From the NCBI GenBank assembly GCA_042093735.1, contig JBELEM010000050.1, positions 1-8,561 on the forward strand: a DNA stretch of 8,561 nt, in the 5' to 3' direction. The DNA comes from Hellea sp042093735. Its GTDB lineage: Bacteria; Pseudomonadota; Alphaproteobacteria; Caulobacterales; Maricaulaceae. A program made the position numbers and the translations under genes. The notes under the pieces are model-generated. The model did not search any database and was not told where the DNA came from. It saw nothing but the letters and a program-made list of their open reading frames with translations. Shown here in pieces: positions 7,030 to 8,561 of this stretch (the first letter of the stretch is position 1; each line of letters starts with the position of its first letter).

Positions 7030-7643
7030 TTTTTAAAACCATGTTTAAAATAAATAGCAGCTGTCCATATAGATAGAACAGATGAAAACCATAATGAAAG
7101 TATTCCAAGGACCCCATTAAGACTTGTCGAGACTTTTATTGAGCCCTCAAAATTATAGTTTACAAAAAAACTCGCTAAAAGTATGATTGCCAAAAATTCA
7201 AAGGCTGTTTTCCATTTAGCTAATTTTGTTGGAGGTAGCAAAATACCACTATTTGATGCATATTCGCGTATTCCAGACACTAAAATATCTCTGAATATTA
7301 TTATAATAGCAGGAATTAAAACAATCATATTACCCTGCACAATAATACAATATGAAATTAAACAACCAGCAACTAATAATTTATCTGCAATAGGGTCAAT
7401 CATTCGTCCAAACCCGCTCTCCAGCTTCCATCTCCGTGCGATATAACCATCAAGGAAATCAGATATAAAGGCATATAATAGGCAAGAGTAGATGAAAATT
7501 TTATTACTCAATCCATCAAAACCAAATCTAAAACCAATTAAACTCATAATTATAATCGGTATCAATAAGATGCGAGATATGGTTAAGATATTCGGCACTC
7601 TTGAATATATGTAATTATTTCTTTTATCAGATTTTAATATCAT
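7026..7643 (-). CDS. pgsA: CDP-diacylglycerol-glycerol-3-phosphate 3-phosphatidyltransferase PgsA
   Basis: Integral inner-membrane enzyme that transfers the phosphatidyl group of CDP-diacylglycerol to glycerol-3-phosphate, forming phosphatidylglycerol phosphate, the committed step to phosphatidylglycerol and cardiolipin. The CDP-alcohol phosphatidyltransferase motif is complete: D62, D65, G66, A69, R70, G79, D83 and D87, with exact family spacing. An N-terminal VPNILTISRILLIP (16-29) precedes it, and several hydrophobic helices surround it (about 49-62, 89-116, 147-163, 177-199). The 205 residues are typical for PgsA; the N-terminal NILTISR pattern and the uvrC neighbour favour PgsA over PssA. 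ATG 7643 has AGGT (7650-7647) three bases upstream as a weak ribosome-binding site. Only 21 bases separate it from uvrC, so the two are probably one operon. Confidence 0.93.
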   Translation of the reverse strand: MILKSDKRNNYIYSRVPNILTISRILLIPIIIMSLIGFRFGFDGLSNKIFIYSCLLYAFISDFLDGYIARRWKLESGFGRMIDPIADKLLVAGCLISYCIIVQGNMIVLIPAIIIIFRDILVSGIREYASNSGILLPPTKLAKWKTAFEFLAIILLASFFVNYNFEGSIKVSTSLNGVLGILSLWFSSVLSIWTAAIYFKHGFKN

Positions 7644-7664
7644 AATACCTATTCCATAGTAATT

Positions 7665-8561
7665 TTAATCATTGAAGTGGTCAAAAATTTCCTGAGCTAA
7701 TTTTATACTAATTCCTTCAACTTGTACCAACTCGTCCAATGAAGCAGTCGTTGTAGCTCTTGCTGAACCAAAATGGGATAGTAAAGCTTTTTTTCTCATT
7801 GCACCTACACCATCAATATTATCTAATGGACTTGTAGTCATTTGTTTCTTTCTTCGTGACCTGTGAGTGCCTATGGCAAATCTATGGGCCTCATCACGTA
7901 AACGCTGTAAATAATATAATACAGGGGTTTTCGGGGGTAATGTAAATGGTTCTCGACCATTCATGAAAAAAGTTTCTCTTCCAGCATTTCTTTCAGGACC
8001 TTTCGCAATAGCTACTAATGTTATTCGATCGAGAACACCAAGGTCTTTAAGGACAGAACTTACTATACTCAATTGTCCTTTTCCTCCATCGATCAATATT
8101 AAATCCGGCCAACTAAGCTGTGGCTTATTAACTAATCTAGTAAACCTCCGCCTAAAAACTTCCGCCATCATTGCGTAATCATCCCCTGGAGACATATTTG
8201 CATCTTTAATATTGAAAGTTCTATATTCTTTTTTATCAAAACCACTTTGCCCTGAAACTATAAACGCTCCTACAGCATTGGTACCTTGGATGTGACTATT
8301 GTCGTAAACTTCAATGCGCTCAGGAAAGCGCTCTAATTTTAATGTATTTTTTAATTCTACCAACAGAGCTTTTTGAGAGGCACTTTCTGACATCTTTCGT
8401 GCCAGAGCTTGTTGAGCATTATTATAGGCCTTATCGAGCATAAGTTTTTTTTCACCTCTTTGTGGTAAATGAATAGAAACTTTAGAACCTGCTCTTTCGC
8501 CAAGGCCAGATTGTAGTAGAAACTTATTAGGAAGCTCTTTATTAACATATATATTTTTAGG
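7665..8561 (-). CDS. uvrC: Excinuclease ABC subunit C, UvrC (5' end missing)
   Basis: Dual-incision nuclease of nucleotide excision repair, acting with UvrA and UvrB. The frame stays open to the right edge, so 298 C-terminal residues of an expected 600 or so are present; the ATG at 8441 is internal, since the upstream codons read as the UvrC segment GERAGSKVSIHLPQRGEKK. The visible RNase H-like endonuclease domain makes the 5' incision and has its expected catalytic residues: D87 (YDNSHIQG), D158 (LILIDGGKGQ) and H226 (RDEAHRFA), numbered from the edge. Tandem helix-hairpin-helix motifs close the protein: IDGVGAMRKKALLSHFGS and VQVEGISIKLAQEIFDHF. The N-terminal GIY-YIG nuclease and UvrB-binding domains lie outside the window. 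It is followed by pgsA, an arrangement common in proteobacteria. Confidence 0.96.
   Translation of the reverse strand, partial: PKNIYVNKELPNKFLLQSGLGERAGSKVSIHLPQRGEKKLMLDKAYNNAQQALARKMSESASQKALLVELKNTLKLERFPERIEVYDNSHIQGTNAVGAFIVSGQSGFDKKEYRTFNIKDANMSPGDDYAMMAEVFRRRFTRLVNKPQLSWPDLILIDGGKGQLSIVSSVLKDLGVLDRITLVAIAKGPERNAGRETFFMNGREPFTLPPKTPVLYYLQRLRDEAHRFAIGTHRSRRKKQMTTSPLDNIDGVGAMRKKALLSHFGSARATTTASLDELVQVEGISIKLAQEIFDHFND

Noticed and set aside
7183..7446. Plus-strand open frame opposite pgsA
   Set aside because: It is fully antisense to pgsA with its intact catalytic motif, lacks a ribosome-binding site and resembles no family I know. The same applies to open frames opposite korA (225-461, 752-997), ilvE (6314-6502), the regulator (5812-5997) and uvrC (7963-8178).
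8439..8441. ATG (minus strand) as the start of UvrC
   Set aside because: The 40 codons upstream to the window edge are in frame and match UvrC, so this Met is internal.
1..8561. Mobile element, CRISPR array, tRNA/rRNA gene, toxin-antitoxin or defence cassette
   Set aside because: All but about 3% of the window is accounted for by housekeeping genes. I saw no direct repeats, transposase motifs, RNA-gene folds or foreign-looking genes.

Overview
The window suggests an AT-rich, streamlined alphaproteobacterium. Lys, Asn and Ile codons are abundant, and only about 258 of 8561 bases (about 3%) lie outside genes. The alphaproteobacterial reading rests on protein flavour (IlvE, YbjN-domain protein, UvrC) and on gene neighbourhoods familiar from that class: YbjN-domain gene plus proC, an OmpR/EnvZ-type pair divergent from ilvE, and uvrC followed by pgsA. 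I cannot assign a genus. A marine or host-associated lineage is only a guess from base composition.

Layout. Positions 1-2546 (+): the 3' part of a fused gamma-alpha 2-oxoacid:ferredoxin oxidoreductase subunit (korA, entering from the left edge) and its beta subunit korB, overlapping by ATGA. 2547-2676: a 130-base gap with two small dyads. 2677-4019 (+): a YbjN-domain protein and proC, coupled by TAATG. 4021-6035 (-): a two-component system whose response regulator is transcribed first and overlaps its histidine kinase by ATGA. 6036-6141: a 106-base divergent region with what look like interlocked, face-to-face promoters. 6142-7029 (+): ilvE. 7026-7643 (-): pgsA. 7665-8561 (-): the 3' part of uvrC, running off the right edge.

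How the genes fit together. KorAB oxidises a 2-oxoacid (probably 2-oxoglutarate) to its CoA thioester with ferredoxin as electron acceptor, or runs in reverse. ProC finishes proline synthesis and IlvE finishes branched-chain amino acid synthesis, so three units touch 2-oxoglutarate/glutamate metabolism. PgsA makes the phosphatidylglycerol precursor and UvrC is the excision-repair nuclease. The two-component pair is a classical membrane sensor with a DNA-binding regulator; nothing in the sequence reveals its stimulus.

Overall this is a housekeeping region. I found no mobile element, CRISPR array, RNA gene or defence-like cassette, and no convincing new system. The points most worth checking are the overlapping divergent promoters at 6059-6090, the ferredoxin-dependent KorAB with no ferredoxin gene in view, the conserved but uncharacterised YbjN-proC coupling, and the convergent gene pairs with no room for conventional terminators.
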